Source: Zoogloea oryzae
Lineage (GTDB): Bacteria; Pseudomonadota; Gammaproteobacteria; Burkholderiales; Rhodocyclaceae
NCBI RefSeq assembly: GCF_030161255.1
Contig: NZ_BSPX01000007.1
Span: forward strand, 1 to 64,000
Direction: 5' to 3'
Length of the DNA: 64,000 nt
Position numbers and translations under genes: made by a program
Shown here: positions 1 to 9,745 of the stretch, in pieces
Position numbering within the stretch: the stretch's first letter is position 1
Layout of the letters: each line of letters starts with the position of its first letter
The notes under the pieces: model-generated
The model's database searches: none
What the model was told of the DNA's origin: nothing
What the model saw: the letters and a program-made list of their open reading frames with translations, nothing else

Positions 1-1
1 G

Positions 2-289
2 GCGGGCGACGTGCTCGCCGTCCAGCGCGTCGCGCGGCATCGGCTGGAGCGCGCCGACCTGCTCGCCCGCATCCCGCCCATGCTGGGCCTGATGGCCACC
101 ATCATTCCCCTCGGGCCGGGCCTCGCCGCGCTGGGGCAGGGCAACCCGGGCGAGCTGGCGAGCGCCGTCACCGTGGCCTTCGACGCCACCGTGCTGGGCC
201 TGGTGGCCGGCATTGGCGGGCTGGTGGTGGGCAAGCTGCGCCGCCGCTGGTACGAGGAGCTGCTGGAAGGCATGGAGGAGGCGGAATGA
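2..289 (+). CDS. MotA/TolQ/ExbB proton channel family protein, C-terminal part
   Basis: The gene is cut by the window edge; the visible 95 residues are the C-terminal third of an ExbB/TolQ-type protein. Seen: a segment reading RIPPMLGLMATIIPLGPGL, then a second hydrophobic stretch (VAFDATVLGLVAGIGGLVVG) and a basic tail. This is the layout of the last two transmembrane helices of the family, in which the first of these segments carries a conserved Gly/Thr-rich proton path. The family forms inner-membrane channels that use proton flow to energise TonB or Tol systems. The stop overlaps the next start (ATGA at 286-289), so it is translationally coupled to the DUF2149 gene. With the TonB-dependent receptor two genes on, its likely job is powering outer-membrane uptake. 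The family call is firm; the substrate is not known. Confidence 0.85.
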   Translation, partial: AGDVLAVQRVARHRLERADLLARIPPMLGLMATIIPLGPGLAALGQGNPGELASAVTVAFDATVLGLVAGIGGLVVGKLRRRWYEELLEGMEEAE

Positions 290-618
290 AGGCCGCAAAC
301 GTCCCGCGCCGCCGCCTGCGCCTGTATTCCAGGCTCGACGCCCGCTTCGACGACCGGGACGAAGACCCGCGCGCAAGTTTGGTCAACCTTGTTGACGTAA
401 TGCTGGTGTTTGCCTGCGGCCTGCTGGCCGCCGTTGCCGCCAACACCCAGGGCGCCCTCAGCCAGCCCAAGCCGGTGGACAAGGGCCGCAGCATCGAACG
501 GCCCGCCGACGGCGCCGGCCAGGCCGGCGCCGGCATGGACCGGGTCGGCGAGGTCTTCCGCGACCCGAAGACCGGCCAGCTGATCCTCATCGAGCCGGCC
601 GCGCCGGCATCCCGCTAA
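286..618 (+). CDS. DUF2149 protein, probable ExbD-like partner
   Basis: A 110-residue protein with a basic N-terminus (RRRLRLYSRLDARFDDRDED), one transmembrane segment (about residues 38-55, LVNLVDVMLVFACGLLAAVA) and a short periplasmic tail ending in a GEVFRDPKTGQLILIE motif. I recognise the DUF2149 pattern. The Asp inside LVDVMLVF lies where ExbD/TolR have their proton-carrying Asp (PLIDVMLVL in ExbD), so an ExbD-like stator role fits what is seen. The gene starts inside the stop of the ExbB-like gene (4-bp overlap) and ends 21 bp before the receptor start. Family assignment is good; the ExbD-like role is inference from motif and position. Confidence 0.75.
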   Translation: MKAANVPRRRLRLYSRLDARFDDRDEDPRASLVNLVDVMLVFACGLLAAVAANTQGALSQPKPVDKGRSIERPADGAGQAGAGMDRVGEVFRDPKTGQLILIEPAAPASR

Positions 619-639
619 CGTTTTCCTGTGAGATTGCCC

Positions 640-2733
640 ATGAAACACCCGTTTCGTCCGCGTACGCTGGCCGCCTGCCTGGCGGCCGCGCTGCCGAGCC
701 TCGCCGCCGCCACCGAAACCACCTTGCCCGAAGTCACCGTCGGCAGCCGTCGGGGCGATCTCGTCGGCGTGGCCGATGCGGCCTCCGAAGGCACCATCGA
801 CGCCCGCCGGCTCGCCACCCGTCCGCTGCTGCGCCCGGCCGAGGCGCTGGAGACCGTGCCCGGGCTGGTCGTCACCCAGCACTCGGGCGACGGCAAGGCC
901 AACCAGTATTTCCTGCGGGGTTTCAACCTCGACCACGGCAGCGACTTCGCCACCTTCGTGGCCGGCATGCCGGTGAACATGCCCAGCCACGCCCACGGCC
1001 AGGGCTACATGGACCTCAACTTCCTGATCCCCGAGCTCATCGCCGGCCTCCGCTTCCGCAAGGGCGTGTATGCCGCCGAGGACGGCGACTTTGCCACCGC
1101 CGGCGCGGCGCGCATCGACTACCAGCGCCAGCTGGCGGCCCCCTTCGTGGAGATTGGCGCGGGCCAGAACGGCTACCGCCGCCTGCTCGCCGCCGGTAGC
1201 CGGCCGGTGGGCGAGCTGCAGCTGCTGGCGGCGTTCGAGGCCTCGGGCAACGACGGCCCGTGGGAGCAGCCCGAGAACCTCGCCCGGCGCAACGCGGTGC
1301 TGCGCCTCTCCGAAGGCTCGGCCGCCAACGGCTTCGCCCTCACCGCGATGAGCTACACGGCGCGCTGGACGGCCACCGAGCACGTGCCGGCGCGAGCCAT
1401 CGACAGCGGCGAGATCGGCCGTTTCGGCGCCCTGTCGCCCAACGATGGCGGCACCACCCATCGCCACAGCCTGTCGGCCGAGTGGGCGCGGCCCGATGCC
1501 GACGGGGCCAGCCGGGCTGGCGTTTACGTGATCGACTACGGGCTCAACCTGTTCTCGGCGCCGTCCGGTTTCATCAACGGGCCGGCCGGCGACCAGCACG
1601 AGCAGGCCGACCGGCGCCTCGTGTGGGGCGGCCAGGCCAGCCGCAGCTGGTTCCTCGGCCCGGCGCTGAAGGATTCGGAGCTCACCGCCGGCCTCCAGTG
1701 GCGCCAGGACCGCATCCGCAGCGTCGGCCTGTATTCCACGGAAGACCGCCAGCGCAGCGCCACCGTGCGCCAGGACAAGATCACCGAGACCGCCGCGGCG
1801 CTGTTCGTCGAGGCGCGCACCCAGTGGCAGCCCTGGCTGCGCAGCACCCTAGGCCTGCGGCACGACGAGGTGGATGCTCGCGTCACCGCCACCGGCGGCG
1901 AGTTCAACCTCGCCAACGGCGGCAAGGCCCGCGCCGGTCAGACCAGCCCCAAGCTGGGCGTGGTGCTGGGCCCCTTCGCGCTGCCCGCGCCCACCGAGTT
2001 CTACGCCAACTGGGGGCAGGGCTTCCACAGCAACGATGCCCGCGGCGCCACCAGCACCACCAATCCGGCCGACGGCAGCGCGATCAGCCGGGTGCCGCTG
2101 CTGGTGCGCGCCCGGGGCGCCGAGCTGGGCCTGCGCAGCACGCCGCTGCCGGGCTGGCAGACCAGCGTGTCGGTGTGGCAGATGGCGCTGGCCTCCGAGC
2201 TGGTGTTCATCGGCGACGAGGGCGTCACCGAGCCCAAGGGCGCGTCGCGCCGCCACGGGCTGGAGTGGTCCAACGAGCTGGCGCTGCCCGCCGGGATCAG
2301 CGTCGATACGTCGCTGGCCCTGTCGCAGGCGCGCTTCCGCGAGGCCAATCCGGACAACGGCGGCACCCGCGTGCCCAACGCGATCCCGGTGGTGGCGTCG
2401 GTGGGGGCGGCGCTGGACCCCGGCGGACGCTGGTTTGCCGGCGCGCGCCTGCGCTACCTGGGCGCCTATCCGCTCGAAGAGACCGGGCGCGAGAAATCCA
2501 CGCCCTTCTGGATGGCCAACCTGCGGGTCGGCTATCGGCTGGCGCCCGGCAGCCAGCTCTCCCTCGACGTGCTCAACCTGTTCGACCGCAAGGCCAACGA
2601 CATCGAATACTGGGGCGGCGCCTGCACCCGCAGCGAATCGGCCAGCGGCGCTTGCGGTGGCGGCATCGACGGCCGGCTGGTGCATCCGCTGGAGCCGCGC
2701 ACCCTGCGGCTGGCGCTCAGGATCGGGTTCTGA
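640..2733 (+). CDS. TonB-dependent outer-membrane receptor
   Basis: A 697-residue outer-membrane receptor that would import a scarce substrate using TonB energy. Residues 1-24 look like a Sec signal peptide ending AAA; a TonB-box-like stretch follows (TTLPEVTVGS). A plug domain (about 60-170) includes ETVPGLVVTQHSGDG and YFLRGFNLDHGSDF, and the rest has the alternating aromatic pattern of a beta-barrel, ending in ...LRLALRIGF with a terminal Phe. I chose ATG 640 over GTG 628 because it puts a normal signal peptide at the N-terminus. The HSGDG...HAHGQGYMDLNFL plug subtype is common among uncharacterised, possibly metal or cobalamin-like, receptors; the substrate cannot be read from sequence. 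It follows the ExbB-like and DUF2149 genes in one direction, which suggests a dedicated energy unit. Confidence 0.88.
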   Translation: MKHPFRPRTLAACLAAALPSLAAATETTLPEVTVGSRRGDLVGVADAASEGTIDARRLATRPLLRPAEALETVPGLVVTQHSGDGKANQYFLRGFNLDHGSDFATFVAGMPVNMPSHAHGQGYMDLNFLIPELIAGLRFRKGVYAAEDGDFATAGAARIDYQRQLAAPFVEIGAGQNGYRRLLAAGSRPVGELQLLAAFEASGNDGPWEQPENLARRNAVLRLSEGSAANGFALTAMSYTARWTATEHVPARAIDSGEIGRFGALSPNDGGTTHRHSLSAEWARPDADGASRAGVYVIDYGLNLFSAPSGFINGPAGDQHEQADRRLVWGGQASRSWFLGPALKDSELTAGLQWRQDRIRSVGLYSTEDRQRSATVRQDKITETAAALFVEARTQWQPWLRSTLGLRHDEVDARVTATGGEFNLANGGKARAGQTSPKLGVVLGPFALPAPTEFYANWGQGFHSNDARGATSTTNPADGSAISRVPLLVRARGAELGLRSTPLPGWQTSVSVWQMALASELVFIGDEGVTEPKGASRRHGLEWSNELALPAGISVDTSLALSQARFREANPDNGGTRVPNAIPVVASVGAALDPGGRWFAGARLRYLGAYPLEETGREKSTPFWMANLRVGYRLAPGSQLSLDVLNLFDRKANDIEYWGGACTRSESASGACGGGIDGRLVHPLEPRTLRLALRIGF

Positions 2734-2766
2734 GCGGGCGAACGAAAAAAATACAAATCGCCACAC

Positions 2767-2795
2767 TTGAAATGCGCCACACCCGACCCTATTAT
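2767..2795 (+). promoter_or_regulatory. groESL sigma70 promoter
   Basis: TTGAAA at 2767-2772, a 17-bp spacer, and TATTAT at 2790-2795. Its -10 box touches the left arm of the CIRCE operator, so HrcA binding would block RNA polymerase directly. Confidence 0.85.
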
Positions 2796-2821
2796 TAGCA
2801 CTCGTCGGCGGTGAGTGCTAA
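2795..2821 (+). promoter_or_regulatory. CIRCE operator (HrcA binding site)
   Basis: TTAGCACTC (2795-2803), 9-bp spacer, GAGTGCTAA (2813-2821): a perfect match to the CIRCE inverted repeat bound by the heat-shock repressor HrcA. It lies about 95 bp before groES and immediately after the -10 box. Confidence 0.97.
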
Positions 2822-2916
2822 CAGCCTTCCGCCACCCCGATGCCAGTACCCGATTGCTGGCCAAGTTTTTTTCTGGCGGGCTCCGGCCCGGATTGAACCA
2901 AGCAGGAGATCTCTAC

Positions 2917-3207
2917 ATGAAAATCCGTCCCTTGCATGATCGCGTGATCGTCAAGCGTGTTGAAGCTGAGCGCACCACCTCCAGCGGCATCGTCATCCCC
3001 GACTCCGCCGGCGAGAAGCCCGATCAGGGCGAAGTGCTGGCTGTCGGCAACGGCAAGATCCTCGAGAGCGGCGAAGTGCGCAAGATGGATGTCAAGGTTG
3101 GCGACCGCGTCCTGTTCGGCAAGTACGCTGGCCAGACCGTCAAGGTCGATGGTCAGGAACTGCTGGTGATGCGCGAAGAAGACATCATGGGCGTGCTGGA
3201 GGCCTGA
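2917..3207 (+). CDS. groES: Co-chaperonin GroES
   Basis: The 96-residue protein (MKIRPLHDRVIVKRVEAERT...) is a standard GroES: the mobile loop (TTSSGIVIPDSAGEKPDQGE) and the ending EEDIMGVLEA are intact. It forms the heptameric lid of the GroEL folding chamber in the cytoplasm. ATG 2917 is chosen because AGCAGGAG lies 8 bases upstream and because it gives the family N-terminus; a longer open frame upstream is only leader. It is the first gene of the groESL operon, repressed through CIRCE/HrcA and driven by the promoter at 2767-2795. Confidence 0.98.
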   Translation: MKIRPLHDRVIVKRVEAERTTSSGIVIPDSAGEKPDQGEVLAVGNGKILESGEVRKMDVKVGDRVLFGKYAGQTVKVDGQELLVMREEDIMGVLEA

Positions 3208-3261
3208 GCCTCGCCGTCTGCGTCTTTCAACCTCATTTAAAGAATTCCGGAGAAACACACA

Positions 3262-4911
<1,650 letters not shown>

Positions 4912-4969
4912 TTCGCCCCGCCCGGGCGCCTCGAATCCGGCCGGTCTCCGGCCGGAGCCGAACCCCGAT

Positions 4970-5010
4970 CCCCGTCCTGCGGATTTCCGCAGGGCGGGGA
5001 TTTGTATTTT
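4970..5010 (+). terminator. Rho-independent terminator of groESL
   Basis: Stem 4970-4983 pairs with 4986-4999 (14 bp, one G-U), followed by TTTGTATTTT. It ends the groESL transcript. Confidence 0.92.
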
Positions 5011-5374
5011 GGGCGGCCGATCGGGCGCCTTGGGGCTGAGCCTGGTCAACGTGGGGCATCCTGCCCTGTGCTAGACTCGAACGGATTTGTATCGGAATTG
5101 GACGGCGGGAACGACTGGAGATGTCCGCAGGAGACGCGTGACAAACGCGTAAGCGGGCAATGGGAGGCCCGCGGTGCGCGGGTGCTGTGCCTTGCCCGTT
5201 GCGCATCAAAAAGACGGCGGGGGAGTGGCCCGTCGGGCGGCCCAATCCCCCGAGGCTTTGCCGCAGCTTGCGCCACGCCATCACCCCCGAGACCGAGTAA
5301 AAGGAGAACAGCGGTCGCACTATGCCGGTAGCCGCTTACTCAAAACTTACACCTCAGCTTCGAACAAAAAGACC
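5011..5374 (+). other. Non-coding leader before the two-component operon, with several hairpins
   Basis: No convincing gene. ACGCGT at 5134-5139 pairs with 5145-5150, GCGGGC at 5153-5158 pairs with GCCCGC at 5167-5172, and CGGGGGA near 5218 pairs with TCCCCCG near 5252. If transcription starts near 5085, where CTAGACT resembles a -10 box, the response-regulator mRNA has a structured leader of about 290 nt. I do not match it to a known riboswitch class. Confidence 0.45.
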
Positions 5375-6049
5375 ATGCGGATTCTGTTGGCCGAGGACGA
5401 CCTCATCATCGCGGACGGCCTGACCCGGGCGCTCAAGAAGGCCGGTTACGCCGTCGATCACGTGCCCAACGGCGCCGAAGCCGACGCCGCGCTGCTCGGG
5501 CAGAGCTTCGATCTGCTGATCCTTGATCTGGGGCTGCCCAAGCTGTCGGGCATCGAGGTGCTGCGGCGCCTGCGCAGCCGCAAATGCACGATGCCGGTGC
5601 TGATCCTCACCGCCCAGGACGGCGTCGAGGATCGCGTCCGCGGCCTGGATGCCGGCGCCGACGACTACCTCACCAAACCTTTCGCCCTGCCCGAACTCGA
5701 AGCCCGCGTGCGTGCACTCACCCGCCGCGGCACCGGCCAGGCCCGCTGCATCGAGTACGCCCGTCTTGCGTACGACCAGGCCGACCGGGTGGTGAAGATT
5801 GACGGTCAGGTGGTGGAGCTTTCCGCCCGCGAGGTCGGCCTGCTGGAGGTTCTGCTGCTGCGCGCCGGCCGGCTGGTGAGCAAGGAGCAGCTGGTGGATC
5901 ACCTGTGCGGCTGGGGCGAGGAAGTCTCCAACAACGCCATCGAGGTGTACGTCCATCGCCTGCGCAAGAAGCTGGAGCACAGCGGCGTGCAGATCGTCAC
6001 CGTGCGCGGCCTGGGGTACTGCCTGGAAAAGCCGGATGTGGTCGCCTAG
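5375..6049 (+). CDS. OmpR-family response regulator (TctD/QseB-like)
   Basis: A 224-residue two-domain regulator. The receiver domain (1-115) has the acidic pair E7-D8/D9, phospho-acceptor D51 in LLILDLGLPK, T79 and K101 (LTKPF). The C-terminal winged helix (about 125-218) ends in the usual EVYVHRLRKKLEHSG...VRGLGYCLEK. ATG 5375 is chosen because it gives the standard receiver start MRILLAEDD. It overlaps the histidine kinase gene by 14 bp, so the two are co-translated and form one system. Similarity is to the TctD/QseB branch, which often control tricarboxylate uptake or quorum-related genes; no target is visible here. Confidence 0.93.
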   Translation: MRILLAEDDLIIADGLTRALKKAGYAVDHVPNGAEADAALLGQSFDLLILDLGLPKLSGIEVLRRLRSRKCTMPVLILTAQDGVEDRVRGLDAGADDYLTKPFALPELEARVRALTRRGTGQARCIEYARLAYDQADRVVKIDGQVVELSAREVGLLEVLLLRAGRLVSKEQLVDHLCGWGEEVSNNAIEVYVHRLRKKLEHSGVQIVTVRGLGYCLEKPDVVA

Positions 6050-7532
6050 GTGGCGCAAGGCGGCGGCCGACGATGCCGCCGCAGACGGCAAGGCCTTCAA
6101 CTCGCTGTTCGGCGAGATCCTCGACTGGATGCTCGCACCGCTGCTGTTCCTGTGGCCGATCTCCATCATCGTCACCCACAACGTCGCCAACAGCATCGCC
6201 AACCAGCCCTACGACCAGGCCCTGGCAGTCAACGTGCGGGCCATCGCCCGGCTGGTGAAGGTGGAGGGCACGCTGGCTCGGGTCAATTTCCCCGCACCGG
6301 CGCGGCTGATCCTGCGCGCTGATGAGGACGACACGGTCTACTATCAGGTGCTCGGCTTCAAGGGCGAGCTGCTGGCGGGCGACAAGGACATCCCGCCCAT
6401 CGCCGCGCCCGACAACGTCGAACCCGATCTGGTGATGTTCCGCGACGAGCAGATCGCCGGCGAGGAAGTGCGCGTCGCCTACCAGTTTCTCCAGCCTGTG
6501 GATGGTGTGCCCAGCCGGCTGGTGCTGCTGCAGGTGGCCGAAACCCGCAACAAGCGCAGCACCCTCGCGTCGCGGGTCGTCACAGGCGTGCTGTTGCCCC
6601 AGTTCGCGATCATCCCCATCGCGGTAATCCTGGTGTGGCTGGGCCTGTCCCGCGGCATTGCGCCGCTCAATCAGTTGCAGAGCCTGATCCGTCGTCGCCG
6701 CCCGTCGGATCTGTCGCCGATCTCCGTCTCCGGCGTGCCCGAGGAGGTCCGCCCGCTCATCATCGCCTTCAACGACATGATGGCGCGCCTTGAAGAAAAC
6801 CTGCAGGCCCAGCAACGCTTCATTGCCGACGCCGCCCACCAGATGCGCACCCCGCTAACCGGCCTGCGCATGCAGACCGACCTGGCCTTGATGGAGACCG
6901 ACCCGAAGCAGGTCCACCGCTCCCTCGTGCAGATATCCCAGAGCGCCGAGCGGGCCGGCCACCTGATCAATCAGCTGCTCTCCCTGGCCCGCGCCGAAGC
7001 CAGCTACGAGAAGATCTACGCCGTCGAGCGGGTCGATCTCGAATCCCTGCTGCGCAACATGCTCAGCGACTTCGTGCCCCGCGCCCGCCAGAAGGACATC
7101 GACTTCGGCCTCGAGACCACCGGCGAGCCGCTCATCATCGAAGGCAACCCGGTGCTGCTGGGCGAGCTGCTCAAGAACCTCATCGACAACGCCATCAAGT
7201 ACACCCCCGAAGGCGGTTGCGTGACGGTGCGCACCCTCGCCACCGAGCGCGCCATCGTCGAGGTGGAAGACACCGGCATCGGCGTGCCCGAAGCCGACCG
7301 CGAACGCGTCTTCGAGCGCTTCTACCGCGTGCTGGGCAGCACCGAGAGCGGCTCCGGCCTCGGCCTGCCCATCGTCCGCGAGATCGCCGACCTCCACCGC
7401 GCCACCGTCAGCCTCATCCCCAACCCCAGCGGCAAGGGCACCATCGCCCAGGTCGTCTTCCCCCGCGCCCGAGGCGCCGAAGACGACACCACCCCGTCCC
7501 GCGCTACCGCCGGTCAGTTCCCCCCGGGCTGA
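6036..7532 (+). CDS. Sensor histidine kinase (TctE/QseC-like)
   Basis: A 498-residue membrane kinase that would phosphorylate the regulator encoded just upstream. Order: TM1 (about 28-50), a periplasmic 2CSK-type sensor region (50-180), TM2 (about 182-208), HAMP (210-255), dimerisation/phospho-acceptor region with H268 in ADAAHQMRTPLTGL, and an ATPase domain with N box (ELLKNLIDNAIKYTP), G1 (EDTGIGVPE), F box (VFERFYR) and G2 (GSGLGLPIV). All catalytic motifs are intact. It starts inside the regulator gene. The sensed signal is unknown; TctE relatives sense carboxylates. Confidence 0.93.
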   Translation: MWSPRWRKAAADDAAADGKAFNSLFGEILDWMLAPLLFLWPISIIVTHNVANSIANQPYDQALAVNVRAIARLVKVEGTLARVNFPAPARLILRADEDDTVYYQVLGFKGELLAGDKDIPPIAAPDNVEPDLVMFRDEQIAGEEVRVAYQFLQPVDGVPSRLVLLQVAETRNKRSTLASRVVTGVLLPQFAIIPIAVILVWLGLSRGIAPLNQLQSLIRRRRPSDLSPISVSGVPEEVRPLIIAFNDMMARLEENLQAQQRFIADAAHQMRTPLTGLRMQTDLALMETDPKQVHRSLVQISQSAERAGHLINQLLSLARAEASYEKIYAVERVDLESLLRNMLSDFVPRARQKDIDFGLETTGEPLIIEGNPVLLGELLKNLIDNAIKYTPEGGCVTVRTLATERAIVEVEDTGIGVPEADRERVFERFYRVLGSTESGSGLGLPIVREIADLHRATVSLIPNPSGKGTIAQVVFPRARGAEDDTTPSRATAGQFPPG

Positions 7533-7565
7533 ATCCAGGTCGCACACAAATATTGGCGAAATTAT

Positions 7566-7594
7566 TTGACAAGCTCCTGATAGGGGGCTATTAT
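7566..7594 (+). promoter_or_regulatory. tRNA-Phe promoter
   Basis: TTGACA (7566-7571), 17-bp spacer, TATTAT (7589-7594), 13 bp before the mature 5' end of the tRNA. The later copies of the tRNA 3' end have no such promoter. Confidence 0.85.
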
Positions 7595-7607
7595 GCGCGC
7601 TCTCTCA

Positions 7608-7683
7608 GGCCAGTTAGCTCAGTTGGTAGAGCAGCGGATTGAAAATCCGCGTGTCCGTGGTTCGATTCCGCGACTGGCCACCA
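7608..7683 (+). tRNA. tRNA-Phe (anticodon GAA)
   Basis: A 76-nt tRNA with encoded CCA. The acceptor stem pairs GGCCAGT (7608-7614) with ACTGGCC; the anticodon loop has GAA at 7641-7643 flanked by a 5-bp stem GCGGA/TCCGC; the T arm carries TTCGATT. This is the only intact copy. Its 3' part is repeated at 32544-32601 and 49128-49172, so it is the integration target of the accessory block. Confidence 0.97.
7626..7683 (+). repeat. Attachment-site repeat A (inside tRNA-Phe)
   Basis: This 58-bp stretch, from the D arm to the CCA end, is identical to 32544-32601, and its last 45 bp are identical to 49128-49172. It is the left end of the tandem insertions. Confidence 0.95.
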
Positions 7684-7689
7684 GAATAC

Positions 7690-7716
7690 AAGGGCTTAGC
7701 TTCGGCTAAGCCCTTT
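7690..7716 (+). terminator. Rho-independent terminator after tRNA-Phe
   Basis: AAGGGCTTAGC / GCTAAGCCCTT stem around a TTCG tetraloop, then TTTT. It belongs to the inserted unit; the terminator that follows repeats B and C is different. Confidence 0.93.
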
Positions 7717-7727
7717 TCCATTTCTGC

Positions 7728-7749
7728 GGGGTAACGCCGGGGTTACATT
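7728..7749 (+). repeat. Left copy of the 22-bp end repeat of unit 1
   Basis: Differs by one base (C at the 11th position, T in the right copy) from 32417-32438 and has the same orientation. It contains GTAAC-N6-GTTAC, an inverted repeat. It is placed 45 bp inside att A, as expected of an integrase or excisionase arm site. Confidence 0.8.
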
Positions 7750-8318
7750 CGGAATGCATCTAGGTCAATCCAGGACGGCATTCAGCCCCGTCAGCACGTG
7801 GTCGCAGTGCTCGCCTAAAGCTCCGTAGGCTCTCGTCTTGCCCCTTCAGGTGGTCCAGGGCTAGGCGTGTTTGGTCGCCTGCTTTAGATCACTGTTCTCC
7901 GATCATCGCTCGAATGCCCCTGAAAGGGTACTAAACTTCGTGCGTGCAAGCCTGGTCCGCACGGGCGGCGCATTGAGACGAGGTTCAGTCCAAGAATTCG
8001 AGCCTATCGACATCATTGATCGTCGGGGCGCATGTGTCGCGATGCTTGTGGTTACGGCAACATGGCATCGACTGTCCGATTGATCAACGAGATAAAAGAG
8101 CAGAATTCAATCCACACGGAGTAAGCCGCTGCCTGCGGTAAGCCGAAGGGCGTCAAGTGCGTCTTAGTCGTCACTGATCGGCGCGATCTGAGTTGCCGAG
8201 CCTGGGCAGGAGCGGCTCCTTATGAGCTGTTTTGAGCATTCCTTAATCTGGCGGTCAGAGTCCCCGGGCGCTAAAACGTCTAAATTATTGATCCCAGCAT
8301 TACTTGATCAGGTGGCCG
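7750..8318. other. Non-coding stretch at the left end of unit 1
   Basis: About 570 bp with no supported gene: the open frames are short, lack ribosome sites and have no recognisable sequence. It separates the end repeat from the first gene. Confidence 0.5.
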
Positions 8319-9437
8319 ATGAGAAAACTTATCAGTAGATCCTTTCGGATGGCTAGCGAAGTATTTAATCTCGATAGGTACAAACCGCTTTCCGAGTTTA
8401 GTGAGCTTCAGTGGTTCGGCCAAATAACAAAGCGCAAGGCCATATGGGATGCTCTTCGTGCCGGTGATCATGATATTGCTGGTCGACGGTTCAGAGATGT
8501 TCTGGCTGATCCTCTGTGCGAGTATATGAAAAACAGGGTTCTGATCGAAGAGATAAAGACAAGAATAGGATATGGTGCTGTAAAGCCATTGACGTTTGAA
8601 GAGATCGAAAGTCTTCATGTGCGGGCAAGTAGCCTTGTGCCTGTTTGTGGTTCGAGGAGCTTTCGGTCGTTTGATGAGGCGGTTTTAAGTCAGGGCACTA
8701 CTATTGGGTTCTTGGTGGCGGACAGGACTTACTTAAGTATTTCACTGACTGCAAGCAATGAAGAAATTCTTTCTGGTGTAAAGGATTGGTTGAAGAAACG
8801 GCGAGCAATGTCTGGGGGTGTATTGGCAAGCCAGTATGCAAGAAATCTGATTGATGAGGCTGGGAAGTTAAAGGAATCCGCAGATTTAATTATGCGTTTT
8901 CTGGAGCACGAATTGTTTCATCAAAAAATGGACTTGTCGAACGCAAAAAATTCCCTACTTGAGATCAAACTGTTTCTTGACGACAATCCTGATATAACCG
9001 GTGAATATACTCGTATACCTTCTCTCCTTGCCGATCGGCTTGATGATGATGAGTCTGGTCCGCAATATTTTTCCGCTGTTGAGGGTTTAATCGAAGCCTT
9101 AGATGAACTTCTGCGCCAGAATGCCAGCGGTAGTCTCGAAATAGCTCATGGCAAAGAGGCTATCGCTAATCGTATTCTTGGTGATATTCAAGAAGGGTTG
9201 GATGTTAAGTGTCCGAAGAAATTGATAAAAAGTTGGGAGGCTAGTGGCGTTATTCCATATTTCGACCTTAGGGCTTGGGAGATGATTAATAACCTAGTCT
9301 TAACAGGTGACGAAAGAGCTGCGCTACTTTCGAAAAATGACCCGCGTTCGCTGAGCCAAACCACCGAGGTGCACTTCGAAAAGTTGTTCGAAACTTCATT
9401 TGTCCACAGCTTTTTACTCGCCTATCTTGGGTCCTAG
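8319..9437 (+). CDS. Hypothetical protein of the integrated unit (possibly DUF6387-like)
   Basis: A 372-residue protein I do not firmly recognise. ATG 8319 has AGGTGG upstream and gives MRKLISRSFRMASEVFNLDRY. The opening (FNLDRYKPLSEFSELQWF) recalls DUF6387 proteins, which are common in integrative elements, but I cannot confirm this. There is no signal peptide or membrane segment; much of the middle looks helical (about 170-260). The gene is clearly richer in A+T than the core genes, a sign of foreign origin. It stands alone in its direction at the tRNA end of the unit, a position where cargo or entry-exclusion genes often lie. Function unknown. Confidence 0.7.
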   Translation: MRKLISRSFRMASEVFNLDRYKPLSEFSELQWFGQITKRKAIWDALRAGDHDIAGRRFRDVLADPLCEYMKNRVLIEEIKTRIGYGAVKPLTFEEIESLHVRASSLVPVCGSRSFRSFDEAVLSQGTTIGFLVADRTYLSISLTASNEEILSGVKDWLKKRRAMSGGVLASQYARNLIDEAGKLKESADLIMRFLEHELFHQKMDLSNAKNSLLEIKLFLDDNPDITGEYTRIPSLLADRLDDDESGPQYFSAVEGLIEALDELLRQNASGSLEIAHGKEAIANRILGDIQEGLDVKCPKKLIKSWEASGVIPYFDLRAWEMINNLVLTGDERAALLSKNDPRSLSQTTEVHFEKLFETSFVHSFLLAYLGS

Positions 9438-9559
9438 CACTAAGCGCCACTGCTGTCAAGGATGGTTGGCCGGGGGAGACCGTGCCGTGATATGAGTTTA
9501 TTAAATTGGTTCAATGGCGCTGCCAATCGGCAAATGTTCAAGCTATAAGGACCAATGGT

Positions 9560-9745
9560 ATGACCACGACTTCCAGCAGTACTTTGCTTACTCGTTTGGA
9601 GGCAGCTCAGCTCCTTCGCATCCAGCCGCAAACTCTTGCCGTTTGGGCCTCGACCAAACGCTATCCCCTTCCGGTCGTGAAAGTCGGCCGTCTTGTCCGG
9701 TATCGGCTTGCTGATCTCGAGCAGTTCATGAAGGGAGGTGAATGA
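9560..9745 (+). CDS. AlpA/excisionase-family small HTH protein
   Basis: A 61-residue protein starting MTTTSSSTLLTRLEAAQLL. It is a MerR-like HTH_17/AlpA helix-turn-helix: LLTRLEAAQLLRIQPQTLAV, then WASTKRYPLPVVKVGRLV, then RYRLADLEQFM. Such proteins act as excisionases or as activators of integrase genes in P4-like elements. ATG 9560 is preferred for its AAGGA site; a longer upstream reading lacks one. It is followed with an ATG/TGA overlap by the next gene. With integrase 1 at the far end, it is the likely directionality or activation factor of unit 1. Confidence 0.8.
   Translation: MTTTSSSTLLTRLEAAQLLRIQPQTLAVWASTKRYPLPVVKVGRLVRYRLADLEQFMKGGE

Noticed and set aside
7871..8083. A 70-codon frame near the left end of unit 1
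   Set aside because: No ribosome site and no protein-like pattern.
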